64,000 bases of DNA from Variovorax sp037204085 (GTDB lineage Bacteria; Pseudomonadota; Gammaproteobacteria; Burkholderiales; Burkholderiaceae_C). Location: contig NZ_JBBCBW010000003.1 of the NCBI RefSeq assembly GCF_037204085.1, positions 1-64,000 of the forward strand, read 5' to 3'. The number at the start of each line of letters is the position of its first letter. Within the stretch, counting starts at the first letter, position 1. The position numbers were made by a program, and so were the translations under genes. Below the pieces are notes generated by a model that made no database searches, was not told the DNA's origin, and saw only the letters and a program-made list of their open reading frames with translations. This document shows, piece by piece, positions 17,408-23,968 of this stretch.

Positions 17408-17992
17408 TTAGTAGCCGCTGTTTCCGCCGCCGTAGCCGCCGCCGCCACCACCGCCGGAGCGGCCACCGCCGCCGCCACGGGGACCGGCACCGTAGGGGCT
17501 GCGGAAACCGCCATCGCCACCACCGCCGCCGCCACCACCACTGCGGCCACCACCACCGCCGTAGCCGCCGCCACCGGAACGGCCACCACCGCCGCTGCGA
17601 TCGCCGCCACCACCACCGTAGCCGCCACCACCACCGCCGCCGCCGCCGTAGCCACCGCCACCACCGCCGCCATAACCACCACCGCCGCCATAACCACCAC
17701 CGCCGCCGCCGTAGCCGCCGCCACCGCTGCGCGGGGGACGTGCTTCCATTGGGCGTGCTTCATTGACGACGACGCTGCGGCCGCCCAGGGGCTGGCCGTT
17801 CATGCCGTTGATTGCGGCTTGTGCTTCCGCGTCGCTGCCCATCTCGACGAAGCCGAAGCCCTTCGAGCGGCCCGTGTCGCGTTCCATCATGACCTTGGCG
17901 CTGGTCACCGAGCCGAATTGTCCGAAAGCCTGTTCGAGATCACCGTCGCGCACCGAGTAAGGCAGGTTGCCGACATACAGTTTGTTGCCCAT
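17408..17992 (-). CDS. Glycine-rich RNA-binding protein (single RRM)
   Basis: This 194-residue RNA-binding protein has one RRM at residues 3-80, with RNP2 LYVGNL (5-10) and RNP1 KGFGFVEM (about 44-51). The remaining 110 residues are a low-complexity tail of GGGGYGG repeats with interspersed Arg and Ser, ending GGGNSGY. Bacterial proteins of this type are often cold-induced RNA chaperones. The ATG at 17992 is chosen because the RRM begins directly after it and AGGAG lies about 8 nt upstream; a longer frame adds an unlikely extension. The tail is unusually long for the bacterial family. Confidence 0.92.
   Translation of the reverse strand: MGNKLYVGNLPYSVRDGDLEQAFGQFGSVTSAKVMMERDTGRSKGFGFVEMGSDAEAQAAINGMNGQPLGGRSVVVNEARPMEARPPRSGGGGYGGGGGGYGGGGGYGGGGGGGYGGGGGGGGGYGGGGGDRSGGGGRSGGGGYGGGGGRSGGGGGGGGDGGFRSPYGAGPRGGGGGRSGGGGGGGYGGGNSGY
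17411..17745 (-). repeat. Low-complexity Gly/Tyr/Arg-coding repeat
   Basis: The DNA is a string of imperfect ccgccaccacc-type units that encode the GGGGYGG and SGGGG tail of the RNA-binding protein. Such units are prone to length change by slippage. Confidence 0.8.
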
Positions 17993-18129
17993 CAAGGGAC
18001 TCCTATAAACACATAGCAAGAAAAGCGATGGAGTCCCGAAAGCATCACTCAACCAAGAGCTGTCGAGTCGCGCGAAACTGACCGATCACCGAACTGCCGC
18101 CCCGGCAAAATGAAGAGGGAGGCTCGTGC

Positions 18130-18156
18130 ATTATGGGTGAAATACACAAAATGCAA
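18130..18156 (-). promoter_or_regulatory. Candidate promoter for the RNA-binding protein gene
   Basis: On the minus strand TTGCAT (18156-18151) and CATAAT (18135-18130) are separated by 15 nt. A start near 18123 would give a 130-nt leader, as is common for cold-shock genes. Confidence 0.35.
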
Positions 18157-18251
18157 GCAGGAATTTGCTGCTTCCTGTAGGGCCTCCAAAAATTAAAAGA
18201 AGCTAGCGCCCGCTTACAAGAACAGCGCCGGAGGGGCCGCAAAGCAGCAGG

Positions 18252-18257
18252 TAGAAT
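18252..18257 (+). promoter_or_regulatory. -10 box for the riboswitch-GDT1 transcript
   Basis: TAGAAT lies about 12 nt before the conserved start of the riboswitch. No good -35 box is seen. Confidence 0.4.
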
Positions 18258-18265
18258 CCGCCCCG

Positions 18266-18420
18266 TCATTGGGGAGTAGCCGCCTTCCACTGCGAGAAGG
18301 GCCCGCGTCAACAGACTTGTCCTGCCCCACACGGGACATGGCGCGTGCAGTGATTCACCTGGCGAGACCTTTGACCGTGCAACTTCGGGAATATGGCCGA
18401 AGGTGTTGCACGGTCAATTG
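18266..18420 (+). ncRNA. yybP-ykoY manganese riboswitch
   Basis: The leader of the GDT1 gene carries the conserved blocks of the Mn2+-sensing yybP-ykoY class in order. They are TTGGGGAGTAGC (18269-18280), a P2 stem CCTTC/GAAGG (18283-18287 with 18296-18300), GTCAACAGAC (18307-18316), a TGTCC/GGACA stem, and GGCGAGACCTTTGACCG from 18361. A 13-bp perfect hairpin, TTGACCGTGCAAC (18371-18383) with GTTGCACGGTCAA (18405-18417), follows directly and may be the switching element. In the class, Mn2+ binding turns the downstream exporter on. Confidence 0.9.
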
Positions 18421-18450
18421 CGTCCTTCGGCCCAAGGAACCCCTGCTCTC

Positions 18451-19014
18451 ATGGAAGCTTTTCTCGTTGCAACCGGCGTGGTCGCGCTCGCCGAAATGGG
18501 CGACAAGACCCAGTTGCTTGCCCTCCTGCTGGCCGCACGCTTCAGAAAACCCTGGCCGATCGTGCTCGGGATCTTTGTTGCCACAGTCGTCAACCATGCC
18601 CTGGCGGGTGCCGTCGGCAACTACATCACCCATTGGCTTGGTCCCGACGTGCTGCGCTGGATTCTGGGCGGCTCGTTTGTCGCCATGGCCGCCTGGATGC
18701 TGATTCCGGACAAGCTCGATGCGGAGGACGCGCCCGCCGCCTCGCACTACGGCGTCTTCGGCACCACGCTCATCGCGTTCTTCCTGGCCGAAATGGGCGA
18801 CAAGACCCAGATCGCCACCGTCATGCTCGCCGCCCGGTTCACCGACGCCTATATCTGGGTGGTCGCGGGCACCACGCTCGGCATGATGCTGGCCAATGCG
18901 CCCGTGGTCTGGCTGGGCGACAAGCTGGTGAAGCGGGTGCCGATCACGCTCGTGCACGGCATCTCTGCGGCGATCTTCCTCGTGCTCGGCATCGTGATGA
19001 TCGTCGGCTGGTAA
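18451..19014 (+). CDS. GDT1/TMEM165 (UPF0016) family Mn2+ exporter
   Basis: This 187-residue six-helix membrane protein has the family's duplicated motif EMGDKTQ twice: AEMGDKTQLLALLLAARF near residue 14 and AEMGDKTQIATVMLAARF near 114. These acidic motifs form the cation path. GDT1 proteins export Mn2+ or Ca2+ in exchange for H+; the Mn2+ riboswitch directly upstream argues for Mn2+ here. The start at 18451 follows AAGGAA. A longer frame would begin inside the riboswitch hairpin and is rejected. Confidence 0.93.
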   Translation: MEAFLVATGVVALAEMGDKTQLLALLLAARFRKPWPIVLGIFVATVVNHALAGAVGNYITHWLGPDVLRWILGGSFVAMAAWMLIPDKLDAEDAPAASHYGVFGTTLIAFFLAEMGDKTQIATVMLAARFTDAYIWVVAGTTLGMMLANAPVVWLGDKLVKRVPITLVHGISAAIFLVLGIVMIVGW

Positions 19015-19027
19015 TTCGGCGGAGCGA

Positions 19028-19033
19028 TATACT
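19028..19033 (+). promoter_or_regulatory. -10 box for the SAM-II-metX leader
   Basis: TATACT, a near-consensus -10 hexamer, ends 7 nt before the aptamer. It would start transcription at about 19040, exactly at the riboswitch. The -35 region lies in the end of the GDT1 gene and is weak. Confidence 0.5.
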
Positions 19034-19040
19034 GCCGGCT

Positions 19041-19090
19041 GCGCCGATTTGCTTCAGCTTGCGGGCGCTTTATAAATTCAGCTAAAGACA
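19041..19090 (+). ncRNA. SAM-II (SAM-alpha) riboswitch
   Basis: The sequence keeps the SAM-II layout. P1 is GCGCC (19041-19045) with GGCGC (19064-19068). It encloses GATTT and the pseudoknot partner CTTCAGC (19052-19058). An A/U-rich segment TTATAAATTCA follows, then GCTAAAG (19081-19087). GCTAAAG can pair with CTTCAGC at six of seven positions, forming the H-type pseudoknot. SAM-II classically precedes metX genes and represses them when SAM is plentiful; metX starts 53 nt downstream. Confidence 0.88.
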
Positions 19091-19104
19091 GTCAGTTGGC
19101 GAAC

Positions 19105-19138
19105 AACCCGGCTCGTTTTTGGCGAGGCCGGGTTTTTT
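19105..19138 (+). terminator. Intrinsic terminator directly before the metX start, likely riboswitch expression platform
   Basis: AACCCGGC (19105-19112) pairs with GCCGGGTT (19127-19134), extended by TCG/CGA and followed by six T. The run ends 5 nt before the metX ATG. It could end GDT1 transcripts. Because the -10 box at 19028 lies upstream of it, metX transcripts from that promoter must pass it, which fits transcriptional control by SAM-II. Confidence 0.8.
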
Positions 19139-19142
19139 ATTG

Positions 19143-20321
19143 ATGTCGTCAACTTCTTTGGTCGTCTCTGCGCAGTCGATGCAGTTCGCGGGTCCGCTGG
19201 CCTTGCGCAGCGGCGCCTCGCTCGGCAGCTACACGCTCGCCTACGAAACCTACGGCACCCTGAATGCCGACCGCAGCAACGCGGTGCTGGTGTGCCATGC
19301 GCTCAACGCCTCGCACCATGTTGCTGGCGTCTATGAAGGCCAGGCCAGGTCCGAAGGCTGGTGGGACAACATGGTGGGCCCGGGCAAGCCGGTCGACACC
19401 AACCGCTTCTTCGTGATCGGCGTGAACAACCTCGGCTCCTGCTTCGGCTCGACGGGTCCGATGCACACCAACCCCGCCACGGGGCGCATCTACGGCGCCG
19501 ACTTTCCGGTGGTCACGGTCGAGGACTGGGTCGATGCCCAGGCCGCGCTGCTCGACGCGCTCGGCATCCGCACGCTCGCGGCCGTGATGGGCGGCAGCCT
19601 CGGCGGCATGCAGGCGCTGTCATGGACGCTGCAGTACCCCGACCGCGTGCGCCACGCCGTGGTGGTGGCCAGCGCGCCCAATCTCACGGCCGAGAACATC
19701 GCCTTCAACGAAGTCGCGCGCCGCGCCATCGTGACCGACCCCGACTTTCACGGCGGCCACTTCTACGAGCACGGCGTCGTTCCCAAGCGGGGCCTGCGCA
19801 TCGCGCGGATGATCGGCCACATCACCTACCTGAGCGACGACGTCATGAACGAGAAGTTCGGACGCATCCTGCGCAGCGCGGTCGAAGGCGAGCCCGCGGC
19901 GCTGGATTACCGCTATTCCACGCAGGAAATCGAGTTCCAGATCGAGAGCTACTTGCGCTACCAGGGGGACAAGTTCAGCGAGTACTTCGACGCCAACACC
20001 TACCTTTTGATCACGCGCGCGCTCGACTACTTCGACCCGGCACGCGCGCACAGCGGCAACCTCAGCGCTGCGCTTGCGAAGGCCACCGCCAAGTTTTTGC
20101 TCGTGAGCTTCAAGACCGACTGGCGCTTTTCGCCGGCGCGCAGCCGCGAACTGGTGAAGGCGCTGCTCGACAACCGCCGCAACGTGAGCTACGCCGAGAT
20201 CGACGCGCCGCACGGGCACGATGCGTTCCTGCTCGACGATGTGCGCTACATGGGCGTGGTGCGGTCCTATTTCGAGCGCGTGGCGCTCGAAACCGAGGCC
20301 GAAGGGAGTGCAGCCCAATGA
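19143..20321 (+). CDS. metX: Homoserine O-acyltransferase MetX
   Basis: This 392-residue alpha/beta-hydrolase-fold enzyme acylates homoserine, the first committed step of methionine synthesis. The N-terminal LAYETYGTLN and the NNLGSCFGSTGP loop are typical. The nucleophile is Ser152 in GGSLGGMQAL, and the His of HGHDAFLLD near 357 completes the triad. MetX of Betaproteobacteria may use acetyl-CoA or succinyl-CoA, and the acyl donor is not settled here. The ATG at 19143 follows the terminator T-run with no clear Shine-Dalgarno; the GAGG inside the terminator stem is the only candidate. metW overlaps the stop. Confidence 0.94.
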   Translation: MSSTSLVVSAQSMQFAGPLALRSGASLGSYTLAYETYGTLNADRSNAVLVCHALNASHHVAGVYEGQARSEGWWDNMVGPGKPVDTNRFFVIGVNNLGSCFGSTGPMHTNPATGRIYGADFPVVTVEDWVDAQAALLDALGIRTLAAVMGGSLGGMQALSWTLQYPDRVRHAVVVASAPNLTAENIAFNEVARRAIVTDPDFHGGHFYEHGVVPKRGLRIARMIGHITYLSDDVMNEKFGRILRSAVEGEPAALDYRYSTQEIEFQIESYLRYQGDKFSEYFDANTYLLITRALDYFDPARAHSGNLSAALAKATAKFLLVSFKTDWRFSPARSRELVKALLDNRRNVSYAEIDAPHGHDAFLLDDVRYMGVVRSYFERVALETEAEGSAAQ

Positions 20322-20905
20322 GCGATATCCAAACCCAGCGCCTCATCGCCAACTTGGTGCCCGAGGGCGCGCGCGTGCTCGACCTCGGCTGCGGCGACGG
20401 CGCCCTGCTCGACCTGCTGCAGCGCGAGCGCGGCTGCACCGGCTACGGCGTGGAAATTGCCGACGGCAACGTGCTGCAGTGCATTCGCCGCGGCGTCGAC
20501 GTGATCCAGCTGAACCTGGACGAAGGCCTTGCGGTGTTCGACGACGCCACCTTCGACGTAGTGCTGCAGATCGACACGCTGCAGCACCTGCGCAATGCCG
20601 AGGTCATGCTGCGAGAAACCGCGCGCGTGGGCCGCATCGGCATCGTCGCGTTTCCCAACTTTGCCCACTGGCCCAACCGCATCAGCATTGCGCGCGGCCG
20701 CATGCCTGTGACGCGCCGCCTGCCCTACCAGTGGTACGACACGCCCAATATCCGGGTCGGTACCTTCAAGGACTTCGAGGTGCTGGCGCAAAAGAACAGT
20801 CTGCGCGTGCTCGATGCCTTCGGCGTGCAGGAAGGGCGCAGCGTGCGCTGGCTGCCCAACGCGCGCGCGAGCACGGCGGTGTTCAAGTTCGAGCGGGAGC
20901 GCTGA
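20318..20905 (+). CDS. metW: Methionine biosynthesis protein MetW
   Basis: This 195-residue methyltransferase-fold protein pairs with MetX in many proteobacteria and is reported to support homoserine acylation. The SAM-binding motif VLDLGCGDGALLDLL lies at about 20-34. The family signature FPNFAHWPNR and the PYQWYDTPNIR segment are present. The ATG overlaps the metX TGA, so the two are translationally coupled. Confidence 0.95.
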   Translation: MSDIQTQRLIANLVPEGARVLDLGCGDGALLDLLQRERGCTGYGVEIADGNVLQCIRRGVDVIQLNLDEGLAVFDDATFDVVLQIDTLQHLRNAEVMLRETARVGRIGIVAFPNFAHWPNRISIARGRMPVTRRLPYQWYDTPNIRVGTFKDFEVLAQKNSLRVLDAFGVQEGRSVRWLPNARASTAVFKFERER

Positions 20906-20943
20906 GCGCTTCCGCGCCCTGCAAAAGCGAACACGGCCGCCCC

Positions 20944-21534
20944 ATGAGCTTCACGCTCTCGCAACCGGCGCACAGCGAACTGCTGGTCAAGAAGAGCCGC
21001 TTCATCGGTTGCGTGCAGCCGGTGGCCGACCGCGCTGCGGCGCTCGCCGTGGTGGCGGCGCTGCGCAATGAACACCCCGCCGCGGCGCATGTCTGCTGGG
21101 CGTTGATGGCAGGCGGCCAATCGGCGGCCAACGACGACGGCGAGCCGGGCGGCACCGCCGGACGGCCGATGCTCGAGGTGCTGCGGCACCAGCAGCTCGA
21201 AGGCGTGCTCGCCACCGTGGTCCGGTACTTCGGCGGCATCAAGCTGGGCGCGGGCGGGCTCGTGCGGGCCTACACCGATGCCGTCGCGCAGGCCTGCCTC
21301 GAAGCGACGCTGGTCCCTCTGGTGCGCCAGCGGCTGCTGCAATGCACCGTGCCCTATGCGCTCGAAGGGCTCGTGCGGCGCGAGATTGCAGCTGTGAGCG
21401 GTGCCTCGCTCATGGACGTGCGGCACGGCGATGCGGTGGAATTCGCATTCACGCTGCCCGAGCCCGACGCCAACGCTTTCATCGCCCGCCTCGACGATGC
21501 TGCGCAAGGGCGCGCCGTCTGGCCGCCGGCGTAA
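20944..21534 (+). CDS. yigZ: YigZ/IMPACT family protein
   Basis: This 196-residue protein belongs to the UPF0029/IMPACT family. The N-terminal domain has KKSRFIG (15-21), the AANDDGEPGGTAGRP signature (about 60-74) and VVRYFGGIKLGAGGLVRAY (about 94-112). A C-terminal DUF1949 domain covers about 135-195. Relatives include a translation regulator in eukaryotes; the bacterial role is unclear. It starts 38 nt after metW, so it may be in the metXW transcript. Its last 56 nt overlap the end of the convergent ion-channel gene. Confidence 0.92.
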   Translation: MSFTLSQPAHSELLVKKSRFIGCVQPVADRAAALAVVAALRNEHPAAAHVCWALMAGGQSAANDDGEPGGTAGRPMLEVLRHQQLEGVLATVVRYFGGIKLGAGGLVRAYTDAVAQACLEATLVPLVRQRLLQCTVPYALEGLVRREIAAVSGASLMDVRHGDAVEFAFTLPEPDANAFIARLDDAAQGRAVWPPA

Positions 21535-22402
21535 GCCGCCTCGCGGGCACCGCTGGAGGCGCTGCCATCCCCAGCACGCCGCGCGGCGCGAGCGCCACGG
21601 GTGCCTCATCGTCGTCCGGGCCGCGGCGCGCCATCTCGGCGGTAACGATGCCGGTAGGCACCGCCAGCACGCCCCAGCCCACCAGCATCATCACCGAAGC
21701 AATGGCGCGGCCGAGATCGGTCTTCGGCACCAGGTCGCCGAAGCCCACCGTGGCCATGGTCGAGATGGCCCAGTAGATCGCCACCGGAATGCTGGTGAAG
21801 CCGTGCACCGGGCCCTCCACCACGTACATCAGCGTGCCCATCACCAGCACCACGAGCATCACGAAGCCGACGAACACTGTGATCTTCCGGCGGCTGGCAG
21901 CCACGGCGGAGACCAGCGCGCGGTACTCCACCGAGTAGCGCGACAGCTTGAAGATGCGGAACACGCGCAAAAGCCGCAGCACGCGCACATCGATGAGGTA
22001 GGCGAGTTCGGGCGCGAACGCCACCAGGTACGTTGGCAGCAGCGCGAGCAGGTCGATCACGCCGTAGAAGCTCAGCGCATAGCGCATCGGCTTGTTCGCG
22101 CAGGCGAGCCGCGCAATGTACTCGAGCGTGAAGAGAATGGTGAAGCCCCATTCGAATGCATTGAACAGAGGCCGCCACTGGTCGCGGATCGATTGCACGC
22201 TGTCCAGAATGACCACCAGCACGCTGGTCACGATGACGGCGATCAGCGCCAGGTCGAAGAGCAGGCCAGCACGCGTGTCGGCCTCGAAGATCACGGTGAA
22301 CAAGCGCCGTCGCCAGCCGCTTGCCGGCTTGTCGAAGCGCGCGTCGATGGTCGAGGAGATAGCCAGGGTCCGGGCAGCGGGAGCAGTGTTCGATCGGGTC
22401 AT
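21479..22402 (-). CDS. Voltage-gated-type ion channel (potassium)
   Basis: This 307-residue protein has six membrane helices and one pore loop, like bacterial Kv channels. Helices begin near residue 40. S4 carries spaced arginines (DVRVLRLLRVFRIFKLSRYS). The selectivity filter is TMATVGFGD, which predicts K+. The tail after S6 is Ala/Arg/Pro-rich with no nucleotide-binding domain. The ATG at 22402 is preferred over a TTG 39 nt upstream. The 3' end overlaps the 3' end of yigZ by 56 nt in convergent orientation. Confidence 0.9.
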   Translation of the reverse strand: MTRSNTAPAARTLAISSTIDARFDKPASGWRRRLFTVIFEADTRAGLLFDLALIAVIVTSVLVVILDSVQSIRDQWRPLFNAFEWGFTILFTLEYIARLACANKPMRYALSFYGVIDLLALLPTYLVAFAPELAYLIDVRVLRLLRVFRIFKLSRYSVEYRALVSAVAASRRKITVFVGFVMLVVLVMGTLMYVVEGPVHGFTSIPVAIYWAISTMATVGFGDLVPKTDLGRAIASVMMLVGWGVLAVPTGIVTAEMARRGPDDDEAPVALAPRGVLGMAAPPAVPARRLTPAARRRALAQHRRGGR

Positions 22403-22538
22403 CTTGCAAGCCGGGAGGTCACGAAAGGGGGCATTGTCCAACCCGGCGGGGATTTATTCAGTTACGTTTCTTGCGCAATGAAGTGCCGCAGGCCATGGAG
22501 TGGTTCTTACGATAGCCCCTTTGTTGAGGAGCTCCCCT

Positions 22539-23057
22539 TTGGCTACACAGTCCCCATTTTTCGGCAAGCGTGATCGTGACACCGACTCGTTGACCTCCCG
22601 CCCCGCGCCGCTGGTGGGCTCGGGTACCAATCTCTCAGGTTCGCCCGTCAATCCTTCTTCCCTCACCGCACAGCAAGGCGGCCTGGCTCCGGCGGCCGCT
22701 CCCGCCGCCAAGGAAGGCGGCAGCAAGCTCACCGTCGGCCCCAACATCAAGCTCAAGGGCGTCGAGATCACCGATTGCGACACGCTCGTGGTCGAAGGCC
22801 TGGTCGAGGCGACCATGGATTCGCGCCTGATGCAGATCGCCGAGCAGGGCGAATTCAAGGGCTCGGCCGAAATCGACATCGCCGAAATCCGCGGCGTTTT
22901 CGACGGCAGCCTCACGGTGCGCGAAAAGCTCGTGATCCATTCGACCGGCAAGGTCACCGGCAAGATCCGCTACGGCAAGATCGTGATCGAAGAAGGCGGC
23001 CAGCTTTCGGGCGAAATCAGCTTCGGCGCCAAGCAGTCGCTGCAATCGGCCACCTGA
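22539..23057 (+). CDS. Bactofilin family cytoskeletal protein
   Basis: This 172-residue protein is predicted to self-polymerise into filaments involved in cell shape or polar organisation. A disordered Ser/Pro/Ala-rich N-terminus (1-60) precedes the right-handed beta-helix domain (about 65-165) with its short hydrophobic repeats (LVVEGLVEATMDS, IDIAEIRGVFDG, GKVTGKIRYGKIVIEEGGQL). The start is a TTG at 22539 with GAGGAG 7 nt upstream; the alternative GTG at 22500 has no such site. It probably ends at a terminator lying inside the next, convergent gene. Confidence 0.9.
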   Translation: MATQSPFFGKRDRDTDSLTSRPAPLVGSGTNLSGSPVNPSSLTAQQGGLAPAAAPAAKEGGSKLTVGPNIKLKGVEITDCDTLVVEGLVEATMDSRLMQIAEQGEFKGSAEIDIAEIRGVFDGSLTVREKLVIHSTGKVTGKIRYGKIVIEEGGQLSGEISFGAKQSLQSAT

Positions 23058-23078
23058 TCCATTTCTGACTTTTAGCTG

Positions 23079-23876
23079 TTACGCCGCCTCTTCGGGTGGC
23101 TTCCAGCCCAGGCGCTCCAGCAAGGCACCGGCCGCGGCCGGTGCTTTTTCTTTGGCGCCGTTGATGAAGTAGACGAACACGTCGCGCTTCTTCGGCGCTT
23201 CGGCCCATTGCTGCGCGCGTTCGGCCCAGCTGTCGAGTGCCTTCGGCGCATAGCCGGTCTTGAGCTTGGCATCGGCCATCATGAGCCGGGCGTACGCGAA
23301 GTCACCCTCGGGCTCTTCGAACGACGGAAACTTGTCGGCGTCGGTGAACACGGTCGACACCTTGTGCTTCTTCGCGAGCGCCCGGTAGGCGGGCGTGATG
23401 AAGCTCTCATGCCGCACGTCCATCACGTGGCGCAGCACGCGGCTGCCCTCCTTCTTGGGCAGCAGCTCCAGAAAGGCCTCGAAGTCTTCCGCATCGAACT
23501 GCTTGGTGGGCATGAACTGCCACACGATCGGCCCGAGCTTGTCGCCCAACTCGCTCACGCCGCTGTCGATGAAGCGCTTGATCGAGTCTTCCGCAGTGGC
23601 CAGCATCTTGCGGTTGGTCGAAAAGCGCGAGGCTTTCATGGAGAACATGAAGTCGTCGGGCACCTCGTCGTGCCACTTGCGAAAGGTCTCGGGCTTGAAG
23701 GTGCTGTAGTAGGTGCCGTTGATCTCGATGGCGCTGACCTTGCGGCTCGCATAGCGCAGCTCCTTCGCATGCGCGAGCCCCTTGGGATAGAAGTTGTCCC
23801 GCCAGGGCTCGTAGGTCCAGCCGCCGATGCCCACCTTGATATTTGCCTGGGTCCGAGTCGATGTTGCCTTGCTCAC
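23079..23876 (-). CDS. DUF72 (YecE family) protein
   Basis: This 265-residue protein has the DUF72 TIM-barrel fold. Typical segments are KVGIGGWTYEPWRDNFYP (about 14-31), EINGTYYSTFKPETFRKW and FMFSMKASRFSTNRK. Its role is not established. The 3' end of the gene contains a strong plus-strand terminator that probably serves the convergent bactofilin gene. Confidence 0.9.
   Translation of the reverse strand: MSKATSTRTQANIKVGIGGWTYEPWRDNFYPKGLAHAKELRYASRKVSAIEINGTYYSTFKPETFRKWHDEVPDDFMFSMKASRFSTNRKMLATAEDSIKRFIDSGVSELGDKLGPIVWQFMPTKQFDAEDFEAFLELLPKKEGSRVLRHVMDVRHESFITPAYRALAKKHKVSTVFTDADKFPSFEEPEGDFAYARLMMADAKLKTGYAPKALDSWAERAQQWAEAPKKRDVFVYFINGAKEKAPAAAGALLERLGWKPPEEAA
23125..23153 (+). terminator. 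Intrinsic terminator for bactofilin embedded in DUF72 coding sequence
   Basis: GCACCGGCC (23125-23133) pairs with GGCCGGTGC (23136-23144), followed by TTTTTCTTT. It lies 68 nt past the bactofilin stop, inside the antisense gene, where it encodes part of the residue run EKAPAAAGA. Confidence 0.7.
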
Positions 23877-23968
23877 ATTGCGCTCCGGGTTGAGATCGCC
23901 GCACTCTACGCGGGGTCGCGGCGAGGCGCAAAATGCGATTTTTCGTCACCCCCGCGGAGAACCCACCG

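Larger units (their letters stand above)
17993..18267. other. Divergent intergenic region between the RNA-binding protein gene and the Mn riboswitch
   Basis: This stretch is markedly more AT-rich than its flanks and has no credible gene. It carries the candidate minus-strand promoter at 18130-18156, a leader of about 130 nt for the RNA-binding protein, and a plus-strand TAGAAT box at 18252-18257. Confidence 0.6.

Noticed and set aside
17408..17750. CRISPR-like or tandem-repeat array in the RNA-binding protein gene
   Set aside because: The repeats are short glycine codons in frame with the protein; there are no spacers of constant length.
19119..19142. An upstream TTG start for metX that would add 8 residues
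   Set aside because: It lies inside the terminator hairpin and adds sequence not seen at MetX N-termini.
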